From NCBI RefSeq assembly GCF_023101085.1, contig NZ_CP064703.1:6696001-6760000 (forward strand): 64,000 nt of DNA. The letters run 5' to 3'. The notes under the pieces were generated by a model, which worked only from the letters and a program-made list of their open reading frames with translations, searched no databases and was not told the DNA's origin. Source of the stretch: Bradyrhizobium sp. 170 (GTDB taxonomy: Bacteria > Pseudomonadota > Alphaproteobacteria > Rhizobiales > Xanthobacteraceae). The position numbers were made by a program, and so were the translations under genes. Below, in pieces: positions 18,609 to 28,010 of this stretch. How positions within the stretch are numbered: position 1 is the first letter of the stretch; each line of letters starts with the position of its first letter.

Positions 18609-19589
18609 CTAGTCTACCTTCGCGCCGGCGAACTTGACCACCTTGCCCCACTTCTCGGTTTCGTCCGCCACCAGCTTACCGAAGTCGGTGGCCGAGCCCG
18701 GCAGCAGAATCGCGCCGATCTCGGTGAACCGCGCCTTGGCCTTGGGATCGGCGAGGATTTCGTTGACTGCCTTGTTGAGCCGGTCGACGATTTCGGGCGG
18801 CGTGCCTTTCGGCGCCGCGAGGCCATACCAGGCGCTTGCCTCGTAGCCCGGCAGATAATCGGCGACCAGCGGCAGGTCCGGCAGCACGTCCGAGCGGGCC
18901 GTGCTGGTGACCGCGAGTCCGCGCAGCTTGCCGGATTTGACGTGCTCGGCGCAGGTCGGAAGGTTGTCGAACATCACCTGCATCACGCCGGAGAGCATGT
19001 CGGTGAGCGCCGGCGCGCCGCCGCGGTAGGGCACATGCTGCATGTTGATGCCGGTCAACATCTTGAACAGTTCGCCCGACATGTGGATCGTCGATCCGTT
19101 GCCTGATGACGCCATGTTGAGCTTGCCCGGATTGGCCTTGGCATAGGCAATCAATTCCGGGATCGACTTGATCGGCAGTGACGGATGCACCACCACGACG
19201 TTGGGGAAGCGGATGATGCCGGCGATCGGCTCCATCTCCTTCATGAAATCGAAGGGCAGCTTGTCGTAAAGCGTAGCGTTGATGGCGTTGGCCGGGGCGA
19301 CCAGAAGCAGCGTGTAACCATCCGGCGTGGCGCGCAGCACGGACTCGGTGGCGATATTGGTGCCGCCACCCGGCCGGTTCTCGATGACGAAGGACTGCCC
19401 GAGCTTTTCCGACAGCCACTGCCCCATCAGCCGCGCCGTGAGGTCCGCTGAGCCGCCCGGGGTATAGCCGATCACGAGGCGAACCGGCCGCGATGGATAG
19501 GCCTGCGCGCTTGCGTTTCCAGATGTGAGCGGAAGTGCAGCCGCACCGGCTGCAAGTTGCAAAAATTGACGACGCTGAAATTTTTTCAT
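18609..19589 (-). CDS. Bug/TctC-family extracytoplasmic solute-binding protein
   Basis: 326 residues with a twin-arginine-like signal (QRRQFLQLAAG) cleaved near ASAQA. The mature start YPSRPVRLVIGYTPGGSADL, and PGGGTNIATE, VPYRGGAPALTDMLSG and GLAAPKGTPPEIVDRLN, are family hallmarks. Such proteins bind carboxylates and feed tripartite tricarboxylate (TctABC) carriers. No tctA or tctB is nearby, so it is an orphan binding protein, common in this group of bacteria. A strong GGAGGAAAC precedes the ATG. Confidence 0.93.
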   Translation of the reverse strand: MKKFQRRQFLQLAAGAAALPLTSGNASAQAYPSRPVRLVIGYTPGGSADLTARLMGQWLSEKLGQSFVIENRPGGGTNIATESVLRATPDGYTLLLVAPANAINATLYDKLPFDFMKEMEPIAGIIRFPNVVVVHPSLPIKSIPELIAYAKANPGKLNMASSGNGSTIHMSGELFKMLTGINMQHVPYRGGAPALTDMLSGVMQVMFDNLPTCAEHVKSGKLRGLAVTSTARSDVLPDLPLVADYLPGYEASAWYGLAAPKGTPPEIVDRLNKAVNEILADPKAKARFTEIGAILLPGSATDFGKLVADETEKWGKVVKFAGAKVD

Positions 19590-19702
19590 GTTTCCTCCGA
19601 CGCACTGGCGGCTCTTGCGGCAGCCTGGGTGCGCGCATCCTAGCCGTGCAGCGTCGCCAAGCCGACAAGTATTCTCGCCCGAAGGGCGGAAGGTTCACCG
19701 CG

Positions 19703-20647
19703 TCACTTCGTCTCGCTGAGGAACGCCCGGTAGGCGAGCCTGATGCCCTCTTCCAGCGAGGTAGAGGCGCGCCAGCCGAGTTTCGCCAGCCGGCTGACAT
19801 CGAGCAGTTTGCGCGGGGTGCCGTCCGGGCGCGAGGTGTCGAAACCGATCTCGCCGGTATAGCCGACGGTCGCCGCGACCACGCGGGCGAATTCGGCAAT
19901 CGTGATGTCCTCGCCGGTGCCGATATTGACCAGTTCGTCCGCGGAATAGCTCTTCATCAAATGGATGCAGGCATCCGCGAGATCGTCGACATAGAGGAAT
20001 TCGCGCCGCGGCGTGCCGGTGCCCCAGACCACGACCTCGCTGGCGCCGGAAACTTTCGCCTCGTGGAAGCGGCGGATCAGGGCGGCGACGACGTGGCTGT
20101 ACTCGGGATGATAATTGTCGCCGCTTCCATAAAGATTGGTCGGCATCACGTTGATGAAGTCGGCGCCGTACTGGCTGCGATAGGCCTCCACCATCTTGAT
20201 GCCCGCGATCTTGGCAATCGCATAGGGCTCGTTGGTCGGCTCCAGCGGCCCCGTCAGCATGGCATCCTCGCGCAACGGCTGCGGCGCCAGCTTGGGGTAG
20301 ATGCAGGACGAGCCGAGGAACATCAGCTTCTCGGCGCCATGGACATGCGCCGCGTGAATCACATTCGTCGCAATCGCCAGATTGTCGTAGAGGAATTCGG
20401 CGCGCAGCGTGTTGTTGGCGACGATGCCGCCGACCTTGGCCGCCGCCAGAAACACCACCTGCGGGCGCTTGGCGGCGAACCATTTGTTGACCGCGGCCTG
20501 ATCGCGCAGATCGGCCTCGCTGCGGGTCGCCGTCAGCAGCTCGACGTTTTCGGCCGCCAGCCGGCGCACCAGCGCCGAGCCGACCATGCCGCGATGCCCG
20601 GCGACGTAGACCGTCTTGCCCTTCAGCTCAAACGGAAGGCTTGCCAT
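19703..20647 (-). CDS. fcl: GDP-L-fucose synthase
   Basis: 314 residues. It carries out the 3,5-epimerisation and NADPH reduction of GDP-4-keto-6-deoxymannose to GDP-L-fucose. The NADP motif [18 protein letters not shown] is at about residue 14, GSSCIYPK and the catalytic YAIAK motif follow, and [13 protein letters not shown] is present. ATG 20647 lies inside the end of gmd (20-bp overlap), so the two are co-transcribed. Homologues include nolK for Nod-factor fucosylation, but this pair lies close to polysaccharide genes and could supply either product. Confidence 0.97.
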   Translation of the reverse strand: MASLPFELKGKTVYVAGHRGMVGSALVRRLAAENVELLTATRSEADLRDQAAVNKWFAAKRPQVVFLAAAKVGGIVANNTLRAEFLYDNLAIATNVIHAAHVHGAEKLMFLGSSCIYPKLAPQPLREDAMLTGPLEPTNEPYAIAKIAGIKMVEAYRSQYGADFINVMPTNLYGSGDNYHPEYSHVVAALIRRFHEAKVSGASEVVVWGTGTPRREFLYVDDLADACIHLMKSYSADELVNIGTGEDITIAEFARVVAATVGYTGEIGFDTSRPDGTPRKLLDVSRLAKLGWRASTSLEEGIRLAYRAFLSETK

Positions 20648-21710
20648 TGGCCACCTCCCGCCGGGCGTCAGCGAGATCGCCCGCGACCATTTCCTTGACC
20701 AGTTGGGCGAACGACGTCTTCGGCTTCCAGCCGAGCTTCTCGCGCGCCTTGCTGGCATCGCCGACCAGAAGGTCGACTTCGGTCGGCCGGAAGTACACCG
20801 GATCGATGCGGACCACGGTCTTGCCGGATTGTTTGTCGACGCCGGTTTCGTCGACGCCCTGGCCGCGCCATTCGATGCGGCGGCCGACTTCGGCAAACGC
20901 CAGTTCGACAAACTCGCGCACCGAACGGGTCTCGCCGGTCGCCAACACGAAATCGTCGGGCGCGTCCGCCTGCAATATCCGGTGCATGCCCTCGACATAG
21001 TCCCGCGCATGGCCCCAGTCGCGCTTGGCCTCGAGGTTGCCGAGATAGAGCACCTCTTCCAGGCCGGTTTCGATGCGGGCGACGCTGCGCGTGATCTTGC
21101 GCGTCACAAAGGTCTCGCCGCGGATCGGGCTCTCGTGGTTGAACAGGATGCCGTTCGACGCAAACATGCCATAGGCCTCGCGGTAATTGACCGTGATCCA
21201 GTAGCCGTACAGCTTGGCGACGCCGTAAGGCGAACGCGGGTAGAACGGCGTGGTTTCCTTCTGCGGCACCTCCTGGACGAGGCCGTAGAGTTCCGAGGTC
21301 GAGGCCTGATAAAACCGTGTCTCCTTCTCCATGCCGAGGATCCGGATCGCCTCCAGAAGCCGCAGCACGCCGATGCCATCGGCATTGGCGGTGTATTCCG
21401 GGCTCTCAAAGCTGACGCCGACATGGCTCTGGGCGGCGAGGTTGTAGATCTCGGTCGGCCTGATCTGCTGCATCAGCCGGATCAGGTTGGTCGAGTCGGT
21501 CATGTCGCCATAATGCAGCAGGAACGGCACATTGCGGGAATGCGGATCCTGGTAGAGGTGATCGATGCGCGCGGTGTTGAACGAGGACGACCGCCGCTTG
21601 ATGCCGTGGACCTCATAGCCGAGGCCGAGCAGATATTCGGCCAGATAGGCGCCGTCCTGGCCGGTGACGCCCGTGATCAGCGCAACGCGCTTTGGATTGT
21701 GAGCCGTCAT
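20628..21710 (-). CDS. gmd: GDP-mannose 4,6-dehydratase
   Basis: 360 residues. It converts GDP-D-mannose to GDP-4-keto-6-deoxy-D-mannose, the substrate of the next gene. The motifs [19 protein letters not shown] (NADP site, residue 8 onward), [21 protein letters not shown] with the catalytic Tyr-x3-Lys, and [13 protein letters not shown] are all intact. ATG 21710 has GGAGGG just upstream. No mannose-1-phosphate guanylyltransferase or phosphomannomutase is in the window. Confidence 0.98.
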   Translation of the reverse strand: MTAHNPKRVALITGVTGQDGAYLAEYLLGLGYEVHGIKRRSSSFNTARIDHLYQDPHSRNVPFLLHYGDMTDSTNLIRLMQQIRPTEIYNLAAQSHVGVSFESPEYTANADGIGVLRLLEAIRILGMEKETRFYQASTSELYGLVQEVPQKETTPFYPRSPYGVAKLYGYWITVNYREAYGMFASNGILFNHESPIRGETFVTRKITRSVARIETGLEEVLYLGNLEAKRDWGHARDYVEGMHRILQADAPDDFVLATGETRSVREFVELAFAEVGRRIEWRGQGVDETGVDKQSGKTVVRIDPVYFRPTEVDLLVGDASKAREKLGWKPKTSFAQLVKEMVAGDLADARREVANGKPSV

Positions 21711-21799
21711 AGTCCCTCCAAGAGCCTGCCAGGCAGGCCTGCGCGGCGCAGGCCATAGCATCCGCTAGAGGCAGAGTCTAATCCGAAAGTCGCTCAATT

Positions 21800-22954
21800 T
21801 CAGACCCTTAGGCCGAGCGCCGTCCGCATCGACTGATGGTAGTGGATCATGGCCGGCTCGTTGCGACCGTAGACGGTGTGCGTCTGCGCGCCCGAAGTCA
21901 GACCGATCTGAATGCTGCGCCCGGTCGGGAAATCCTCGCCCGTAACTACATCGAGGACGAGCTGCATGTTCTTGTCCCAATGGATGCGCTCTTCCTCGGT
22001 GCTCGGCGCCTTCGGCACGTAAAGCCCAAGGTCCATGACGGAGCGATCCGTGCGTCCCTCGCGGGGAAACACCCTCGCGAGTTCGACATGGTCGCCCTGC
22101 ACGAGGAGAACGGTGTTGGGAAACAGCGAATAGACGAGCGTCGTATTCCACATCAAATCCCATTTGTCCTCAGGCTCGGCCTTGAGCCGCTCGAGTTTCC
22201 TGCGCGGAAACGTCAGGCGGTGGTTGAGACCGAACGCCTCGAAATCGGTCACGTTGCCATGCAAGATGTCGCGCAGGGAATCACGGTGCAAGAAACCGAC
22301 GTGGTAGCCCTCGTTGAACGTATCCACGACAATCTTCCAGTTCATGGTCTCCGGAATCAGGCGCCGGTCGTGGAACGACCAGGACGCAAATCCAAACGAA
22401 GCGAGCTCGTCGGCGAGCCCTCCAAGCCATGGATCGATGTCGAAATTCGTCGAACCGTCCGCGGTCGGGATCACCCATACAAGACCGTGCTTTTCACACA
22501 GCGGCAGCTCGACAAGCGATGCGCGTTCGCTGCGCACGTCAGGAAAGCAGCGCTCGTCGGGAATGCCCATCAGTTGGCCTGCGAGATCGTAGGTCCAGGC
22601 ATGATAGGGGCAGGAGAACAGCCGCGCCTTGCCGCAGCCCTGGGCTACCTTGGCGCCGCGATGGCGACATACGTTCAGGAATGCGCGCAATCTGCTGTCG
22701 CGCCCCCGCACGATCAGAACGGGCAAACCGGCATGGTCGTCGGTGCTGAAGCTCCCCGGCGCGGGCCAGTCCGAAGCGAAGCCCATGACCAGCGGATGCT
22801 TGCGGAACAGAACCCGCTGTTCCTCGGCGAGGCGTTCCGCGTCCGTGTAGACCGACACGTCGTTTCGCCAGGGGCTATCCGCCATCGCCGTGGTCCGGGT
22901 CTCCACGTAATGCAACAGCCGCTTCAAAAGGTTGATCTGATCCTGCCTGCTCAT
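21800..22954 (-). CDS. Rieske-type ring-hydroxylating oxygenase, alpha subunit
   Basis: 384 residues. The N-terminal domain binds a Rieske [2Fe-2S] cluster through CRHRG and CPYHAW, and the C-terminal domain shows the mononuclear iron site in NEGYHVGFLH (two His spaced as in the family, with an Asp just before). It would hydroxylate or demethylate an organic substrate using electrons from a separate reductase, which is not encoded here. ATG 22954 follows CCGGAGG. The 172 bp upstream carries two palindromes that probably control it. The GGCCTGCGC hairpin at about 21748-21766 downstream has no T-run. Confidence 0.9.
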   Translation of the reverse strand: MSRQDQINLLKRLLHYVETRTTAMADSPWRNDVSVYTDAERLAEEQRVLFRKHPLVMGFASDWPAPGSFSTDDHAGLPVLIVRGRDSRLRAFLNVCRHRGAKVAQGCGKARLFSCPYHAWTYDLAGQLMGIPDERCFPDVRSERASLVELPLCEKHGLVWVIPTADGSTNFDIDPWLGGLADELASFGFASWSFHDRRLIPETMNWKIVVDTFNEGYHVGFLHRDSLRDILHGNVTDFEAFGLNHRLTFPRRKLERLKAEPEDKWDLMWNTTLVYSLFPNTVLLVQGDHVELARVFPREGRTDRSVMDLGLYVPKAPSTEEERIHWDKNMQLVLDVVTGEDFPTGRSIQIGLTSGAQTHTVYGRNEPAMIHYHQSMRTALGLRV

Positions 22955-22995
22955 CGGACACCTCCGGCTGGCCGTGGTCTCAAAACCGATCATTC

Positions 22996-23011
22996 GATAC
23001 GGTACCGTATC
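22996..23011. promoter_or_regulatory. Candidate operator 1: 16-bp perfect palindrome GATACGGTACCGTATC
   Basis: A perfect palindrome 42 bp upstream of the Rieske oxygenase start codon. Together with the second site it brackets a TTGAAA (-35-like, plus 23033-23038, minus strand) and a weak -10. The form suits a dimeric TetR-type repressor. Confidence 0.6.
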
Positions 23012-23037
23012 ACTACCACTTGTAGTTTCGATTTTCA

Positions 23038-23051
23038 ATACGGTGCCGTAT
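23038..23051. promoter_or_regulatory. Candidate operator 2: ATACGG-TG-CCGTAT
   Basis: Same half-sites as the palindrome at 22996-23011, with centres 41 bp apart, about four helical turns, so two dimers could sit on the same DNA face. Such repetition is unlikely by chance and points to a specific regulator. Confidence 0.6.
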
Positions 23052-23126
23052 CGCCCGCGAACACAACAACGAGAGCGACCGGCAACATGGTGCCTTTGCC
23101 TGGTTTTGAGGACGTCGAGGCCGGTC

Positions 23127-23801
23127 TTACTCGCCGTGACAGCGCAGCTTTTCGAGTTCGATGATGGTGACCCCGCCATATTCCAGTCGAAGCAGGCCCT
23201 CCTTCTCCAGCCGCTTCAGGCACTGGTTGGCATTCTGCCGGGACAGGCCCGACAAGGCGCCAATCTCCTCCTGGGTGACCTCCAGATGACGCGTCAGGTC
23301 CGGATACAGGATTGGGTTGAACAGCGAGGCGATCGAGCGCGCGACGCGGCTGGTGGCATCGAGCGTGCGGCCATGTTCCACCGCCCCGATGAACTGGCCG
23401 AGCCGCTCGTTGAGCTGCCGGACCAGAAAGCGGTTAAACGCGACGCTGTTCTCGAACAACCAGAAGAAGGTGTTGCGATCCATCAGCGCCAGCCTGGTAT
23501 CGCGCAATGCGACCACGTCGTAACGCCGCGGCTCGCTCTTCAGCACCGACCCCTCGCCAAACCAGGCGCCGGCCGTGAGGCCGGCAAAGGTCGCGGCCTT
23601 GCCGCCGCTCGACACGGTACTCATCCGGGCAAGACCCGTGACGATGCCGGTCCAGTAGTCGAAGGCATCGCCCCGCATGAAAATATGCTCATTGGCGCGA
23701 TAGGATTTCTCCACGATGCCGGCGCGGGCGACCTCGATTTCCCGTTCGTTCAGTTCGCGCGACCAGGCCGCGATGCGCTTGAGGTAATCCGCAGCAATCA
23801 T
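23127..23801 (-). CDS. Crp/Fnr-family transcriptional regulator
   Basis: 224 residues with an N-terminal cyclic-nucleotide-binding-like beta-barrel (GLTAGAWFGEGSVL near residue 75) and a C-terminal winged helix TQEEIGALSGLSRQNANQCL (about 175-195). Only two Cys residues are present, both near the C-terminus, so there is no FNR-type iron-sulfur site. It is divergent from the second ABC operon (306-bp shared region) and upstream of the Rieske gene on the same strand, so either could be its target. Confidence 0.9.
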   Translation of the reverse strand: MIAADYLKRIAAWSRELNEREIEVARAGIVEKSYRANEHIFMRGDAFDYWTGIVTGLARMSTVSSGGKAATFAGLTAGAWFGEGSVLKSEPRRYDVVALRDTRLALMDRNTFFWLFENSVAFNRFLVRQLNERLGQFIGAVEHGRTLDATSRVARSIASLFNPILYPDLTRHLEVTQEEIGALSGLSRQNANQCLKRLEKEGLLRLEYGGVTIIELEKLRCHGE

Positions 23802-24107
23802 GATCGCATCGACCGTCGCGTCCCCATCGACTCTCGTGCTGCACTGCAGCAGGAGTGCCGCCCGTGAAATTTCCCGACCAATTGTCAGGCAAAAGACATT
23901 TCAAACTATCGCATTGCCCTAAGGAGGGCCACCTCGATACGTGCGGCCTATGGTGCGGCGGGGGTGCGACGCTATCACGCGTGACGCGGGGCATCGGGCC
24001 GGTACCGATAGTCGGATGGCTTGCCCGTCACCGCCGATGTAGGATCGCATGCGATTGCAAACGATAGATAAAGAGCGCTGCTCAAGCGCCGTATCTGGAG
24101 GGAATGA
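23802..24107. other. Divergent regulatory region between the Crp/Fnr gene and the second ABC operon
   Basis: No gene was found in these 306 bp. Two short perfect palindromes are present: TCACGCGTGA at 23975-23984 and ATCGCATGCGAT at 24044-24055. The second lies about 50 bp upstream of the first gene's start and could be an operator. Neither matches the Fnr/FixK box TTGAT-N4-ATCAA. Confidence 0.45.
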
Positions 24108-24929
24108 GTGGCTTACACGTTGGAAGTGCGCGGGGTGTCTCTGCGCTTCGGCGGCGTCCGTGCGCTGACCGAAGTCTCCTTCGGCGTGAACGAGGGCGAA
24201 TTGTTCTCGATCATCGGCCCGAACGGAGCCGGCAAGACCTCAATCGTCAATTGCATTTCAGGTCGCTACAAGCCGACCGAAGGCCAGCTGTTCTACCGCG
24301 GCAAGGACATCACCGGCCTCAATCCGAACGCGCGGCCCCGGCTGGGCATCGGCCGTACGTTCCAGAATCTCGCGCTGTTCCACCATATGAGTGTGCTCGA
24401 CAACATCATGGTCGGGCGGCACCACCTCCTGAAGAACAATTTCATCACGGGCTCGCTGTACTGGCTGACCGGCGCCCGGCGCGAGGAACTCGAGCATCGC
24501 CGCAAGGTGGAGGAGATCATCGATTTCCTCGACCTGCAGTCGGTGCGCAAGGCCACCGCCGGCACCCTGCCCTACGGCCTGCGCAAGCGCGTCGAACTTG
24601 CCCGCGCCATGGCGCTGGAGCCGCAGCTGATCCTGCTCGACGAGCCGATGGCCGGCATGAACTTCGAGGAAAAGGAGGACATGGCGCGCTACATCGTCGA
24701 TCTCAACGAAGAGTTCGGCATGACGGTCATGATGATCGAGCACGACATGGGCGTGGTGATGGATATCTCCCATCGCGTCATGGTGCTGGATTTCGGCCGC
24801 AAGATCGCCGAGGGCGATCCGGCGTCCGTGCTCGCCGATCCACATGTGAAGCGCGCCTATCTCGGTGAAGAGGACGAACTCCTCATCGATCCCGACGATA
24901 CGCCGGCACCTGCGGAGAGCGCAGCATGA
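24108..24929 (+). CDS. livG: Liv-type ABC transporter ATPase (LivG-like), second operon
   Basis: 273 residues starting at GTG 24108, with GGAGGG at the right distance; the ATG at 24104 is in another frame. Walker A GPNGAGKTS, signature LPYGLRKRVELARAMA, Walker B LILLDEP and IEHDMGVVMD are complete. The extra residues after GRHHLL and the acidic C-terminal tail EEDELLIDPDD are typical of LivG-like ATPases paired with an acyl-CoA ligase. First gene of a six-gene operon; its end overlaps the ligase start by four bases. Confidence 0.92.
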   Translation: MAYTLEVRGVSLRFGGVRALTEVSFGVNEGELFSIIGPNGAGKTSIVNCISGRYKPTEGQLFYRGKDITGLNPNARPRLGIGRTFQNLALFHHMSVLDNIMVGRHHLLKNNFITGSLYWLTGARREELEHRRKVEEIIDFLDLQSVRKATAGTLPYGLRKRVELARAMALEPQLILLDEPMAGMNFEEKEDMARYIVDLNEEFGMTVMMIEHDMGVVMDISHRVMVLDFGRKIAEGDPASVLADPHVKRAYLGEEDELLIDPDDTPAPAESAA

Positions 24930-26857
24930 TGGATTACGCGGGGCGCGCCGCCCAAGCCGACACCTATCCAAAACTCCTGCGCCTCAATGCGAAAGAACAC
25001 GGCGCTGAGATCGCGCTGCGCGAAAAGGATCTCGGGCTGTGGCGCGTCTTCACCTGGAACGACTATCAGACGCGCGTGCATGATTTCGCGCTCGGCATGA
25101 TCGAACTGGGTCTCGGGCGCGGCGACGTCATCGGCATCATCGGCGACAACCGCCCGGACTGGGTGGCAGCCGAAATCGCAACGCATGCGATCGGCGCCAT
25201 GAGCCTCGGCCTTTATCGCGACGTGCTGGACGAGGAAGCAGCGTACCTGCTCAGCTACGGTGACGCCAAACTGGTGTTCGCCGAAGACGAGGAGCAGGTC
25301 GACAAGCTGCTGGCGCTGGCCGACCGCGCGCCCAACCTCAAGCACATCGTCTATTCCGATCCGCGCGGCATGCGGAAATACGACGATCCGCGCCTGATGG
25401 AGGCCGAAAAGCTGGCCACGATGGGTCGCGACCGCGCCGCGCGCGAGCCGGGCCTTTACGATCGGCTGGTCGATGCGACAAGCGGCGAAGATGTCGCGAT
25501 CCTCTGCACCACCTCGGGCACGACGGCCAACCCCAAGCTGGCGATGCTGGCGGCCGGGCGCGTCCTCAAACACTGCGCGACCTATCTGGCGTTCGATCCA
25601 AAGGGGCCGGACGACGAATATGTCTCGGTGCTGCCGCTGCCCTGGATCATGGAACAGGTCTACGCGCTCGGCAAAGGGCTGCTCTGCCGGATGAAGGTGA
25701 ACTTCGTCGAAGAGCCCGAGACCATGATGCACGATTTCCGCGAGATCGCGCCGACCTTCGTGCTGTTCGCGCCCAGGCTCTGGGAATCGATCGCCGCCGA
25801 TGTGCGCGCCGGCGTGATGGACTCCTCGCCGCTGAAGCAAAAACTCTTCGATATCGGCATGAAGGCCGGACTCTCGGCGCTGGCGCAGGGCAAGCATTCG
25901 ATGCTGGCCGACCAGCTGCTGTTCCGCGCGCTGCGCGACCGGCTCGGCTTCACGCGGCTGCGCTCGGCCGCGACCGGCGGCGCCGCGCTTGGGCCGGATA
26001 CCTTCAAGTTCTTCCGGGCCATGGGCGTGCCGCTGCGCACCCTCTATGGCCAGACCGAACTGCTCGGCGCCTACACGCTGCATCCCTTCGACAAGGTCGA
26101 TCCGGATACCACCGGCGTGCCGATGGCCGCCGACATCGAGATCCGCGTCGACAACCCCGACGTCAACGGCGTCGGCGAAATCGTGGTGCGTCATCCCAAC
26201 ATGTACCTCGGCTACTACAAGAGTCCGGAAGCTTCGGCCGCCGACATGAAGGACGGCTGGATGCACTCCGGCGACGCCGGCTATTTCAACGCCGACAGGC
26301 AACTCGTCGTCATCGACCGCATCAAGGATCTCGCGGAGACCTCGCGCGGCGAGCGCTTCTCGCCGCAATATCTGGAAAACAAGCTGAAGTTCTCGCCCTA
26401 CATCGCCGAGACGGTCGTGCTCGGCGCCGGCCGGGACACGCTGGCGGCGATGATCTGCATCCGCTACTCGATCATCTCGAAATGGGCGGAGAAGAACCGC
26501 ATCTCGTTCACGACCTACACCGACCTCTCCTCGCGTCCCGAAGTCTATGCGCTGCTGCGCAAGGAGGTCGAGGGCGTCAACGCCACGCTGCCGCCGGCGC
26601 AACGCATTTCCCGCTTCCTGCTGCTCTACAAGGAACTCGACGCCGACGACGGCGAGCTGACCCGCACCCGCAAGGTCCGCCGCAGCGTCATCAACGAGAA
26701 ATACGCCGACATCATCGACGCGATCTATGGCGGCAAGAGCGATATTCCGGTCGATACCGTGATCCGCTTCCAGGACGGCACCACCCAGCGCATCCGCACC
26801 ACCCTCCGGGTGGTCGATCTCGGCCATGATGCGCCGATGGCGGAGGCCGCAGAATGA
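24926..26857 (+). CDS. AMP-binding acyl-CoA ligase (long-chain type) inside the ABC operon
   Basis: 643 residues of the ANL superfamily. The P-loop-like motif TTSGTTANPK is near residue 195, YGQTE near 375, and HSGDAGYFNADRQLVVIDRIKD near 450, followed by the hinge and C-terminal domain. It activates a carboxylic acid as acyl-AMP and then acyl-CoA. Being embedded between the ATPase and permease genes of an uptake system, it probably traps the imported acid as its CoA thioester. The similarity is to long-chain fatty-acid ligases, but the substrate may be a fatty or aromatic acid. Confidence 0.9.
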   Translation: MMDYAGRAAQADTYPKLLRLNAKEHGAEIALREKDLGLWRVFTWNDYQTRVHDFALGMIELGLGRGDVIGIIGDNRPDWVAAEIATHAIGAMSLGLYRDVLDEEAAYLLSYGDAKLVFAEDEEQVDKLLALADRAPNLKHIVYSDPRGMRKYDDPRLMEAEKLATMGRDRAAREPGLYDRLVDATSGEDVAILCTTSGTTANPKLAMLAAGRVLKHCATYLAFDPKGPDDEYVSVLPLPWIMEQVYALGKGLLCRMKVNFVEEPETMMHDFREIAPTFVLFAPRLWESIAADVRAGVMDSSPLKQKLFDIGMKAGLSALAQGKHSMLADQLLFRALRDRLGFTRLRSAATGGAALGPDTFKFFRAMGVPLRTLYGQTELLGAYTLHPFDKVDPDTTGVPMAADIEIRVDNPDVNGVGEIVVRHPNMYLGYYKSPEASAADMKDGWMHSGDAGYFNADRQLVVIDRIKDLAETSRGERFSPQYLENKLKFSPYIAETVVLGAGRDTLAAMICIRYSIISKWAEKNRISFTTYTDLSSRPEVYALLRKEVEGVNATLPPAQRISRFLLLYKELDADDGELTRTRKVRRSVINEKYADIIDAIYGGKSDIPVDTVIRFQDGTTQRIRTTLRVVDLGHDAPMAEAAE

Positions 26858-26895
26858 TGACGCAGCAACGAACTCGCACGGCGCCAGTCGATGTG

Positions 26896-27077
26896 CCCTC
26901 TCCCCTTGTGGGAGAGGGCAGCACCGCCGTTCAACACACACTCACTTCGGTGAGGGATTTCTCTCCACATGCGCGAATGCGGAGAGAACCCCTCACCCGT
27001 CTTCGCGGAGCCCGTCATCGGGCGGCGCTTCGCGCCGACCCGGTGGCGAAGCCACCCTCTCCCACAAGGGGAGAGGG
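26896..27077. repeat. 182-bp repeat element with exact 23-bp terminal inverted repeats
   Basis: The ends 26896-26918 and 27055-27077 are exact inverted copies, beginning CCCTCTCCCCTTGTGGGAGA on the left. Inner parts contain further short stems such as CTCACTTCGGTGAG. It has no coding capacity and sits between the ligase and permease genes within the operon. Confidence 0.8.
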
Positions 27078-27110
27078 AAACAGGCGCGCAATCCAACGGC
27101 GTCAAGCAGC

Positions 27111-28004
27111 ATGAACACCCAGCTTCTCATCCAGCTCCTGGTCAACGGCCTCGTGGTCGGCACGCTCTATGGCGTGGTCGCGATGTCGTTCGTGCTGATC
27201 TACAAGGCGACCCAGGTGGTAAACTTCGCGCAGGGCGAACTGCTGCTGGTCGGCGCCTGGGTGTGCTGGTGGCTGCTCACCAAGTATCAGGTGCCGTTCT
27301 ATCTGGGCATGCCGATCACGCTGGTCTTCATGTTCCTGTTCGGCATCGCGATCCAGATCGTCATCCTGCGCCCGATGATCGGGGAACCGATCATTTCCGT
27401 GATCATGGTGACGATCGCGCTGTCGACGGTATTTGCCGCGCTGATGAAGTGGATGTTCGGCGTCAATTTGCAGCCGTTCCCGCGCGTCTTCCAGACCCAG
27501 AACGTCAACATTCTCGGACTGCAGGTGCAGACCGTCTATCTGATGAGTCTTGCGGTCTCGGTGGCGATGATGATCGGGATGGCGTGGTTCTTCCGCCTCT
27601 CCAAATATGGTCTGGCGATGCGCGCCACCGCCTTCAACCAGCAGGTAGCGCAGTCGCTCGGCATTTCCGTGAAGAGCGTGTTTGCGATGGCCTGGGCGAT
27701 CTCGGCGACCGTCTCCGCCGTCGCGGGCGTGGTGGTCGCCGTCGTCAACGGCGTCTCGGCCGGGCTTTCCGCCTATGGCGTCAAGGTGTTTCCGGCGGCG
27801 ATCCTCGGCGGTCTCGACAGCGTCGGCGGCGCGGTGCTCGGCGGCATCATCATCGGGCTATTGGAAAACTTCGCGCACTTTCTCGACAGCGAATATCTGC
27901 ACTGGGGCAATCTCTACGAGATCGCGCCGTTCTATGCGCTCATCATTATCCTGATGATCAAGCCATACGGCCTGTTCGGCACCAAAGACATCGAGCGGGT
28001 GTAA
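27111..28004 (+). CDS. livH: Liv-type ABC transporter permease (LivH-like), second operon
   Basis: 297 residues, multi-pass membrane protein, beginning MNTQLLIQLLVNGLVVGTLY and with the motif TQVVNFAQGELLLVGAW. ATG 27111 fits the family N-terminus; the upstream in-frame sequence is repeat-element DNA. Seven bases separate it from the next permease. Confidence 0.92.
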   Translation: MNTQLLIQLLVNGLVVGTLYGVVAMSFVLIYKATQVVNFAQGELLLVGAWVCWWLLTKYQVPFYLGMPITLVFMFLFGIAIQIVILRPMIGEPIISVIMVTIALSTVFAALMKWMFGVNLQPFPRVFQTQNVNILGLQVQTVYLMSLAVSVAMMIGMAWFFRLSKYGLAMRATAFNQQVAQSLGISVKSVFAMAWAISATVSAVAGVVVAVVNGVSAGLSAYGVKVFPAAILGGLDSVGGAVLGGIIIGLLENFAHFLDSEYLHWGNLYEIAPFYALIIILMIKPYGLFGTKDIERV

Positions 28005-28010
28005 ACCATC

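Noticed and set aside
23036..23051. The Rieske upstream palindromes as Fnr/FixK boxes for the adjacent Crp/Fnr regulator
   Set aside because: They do not match TTGAT-N4-ATCAA or TGTGA-N6-TCACA; the half-sites suit a TetR-type protein better.
22954..23179. N-terminal extension of the Rieske oxygenase
   Set aside because: The extension would cover the tandem palindromes and candidate promoter; ATG 22954 has a good ribosome-binding site and matches the family start.
24857..26941. Long minus-strand frame opposite the acyl-CoA ligase
   Set aside because: His/Asp/Val-rich composition typical of antisense frames; the plus strand encodes a complete ANL-family enzyme with all motifs.
26896..27077. 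CRISPR-like repeat or insertion sequence
   Set aside because: Only one pair of inverted ends, no direct repeats with spacers and no transposase frame.
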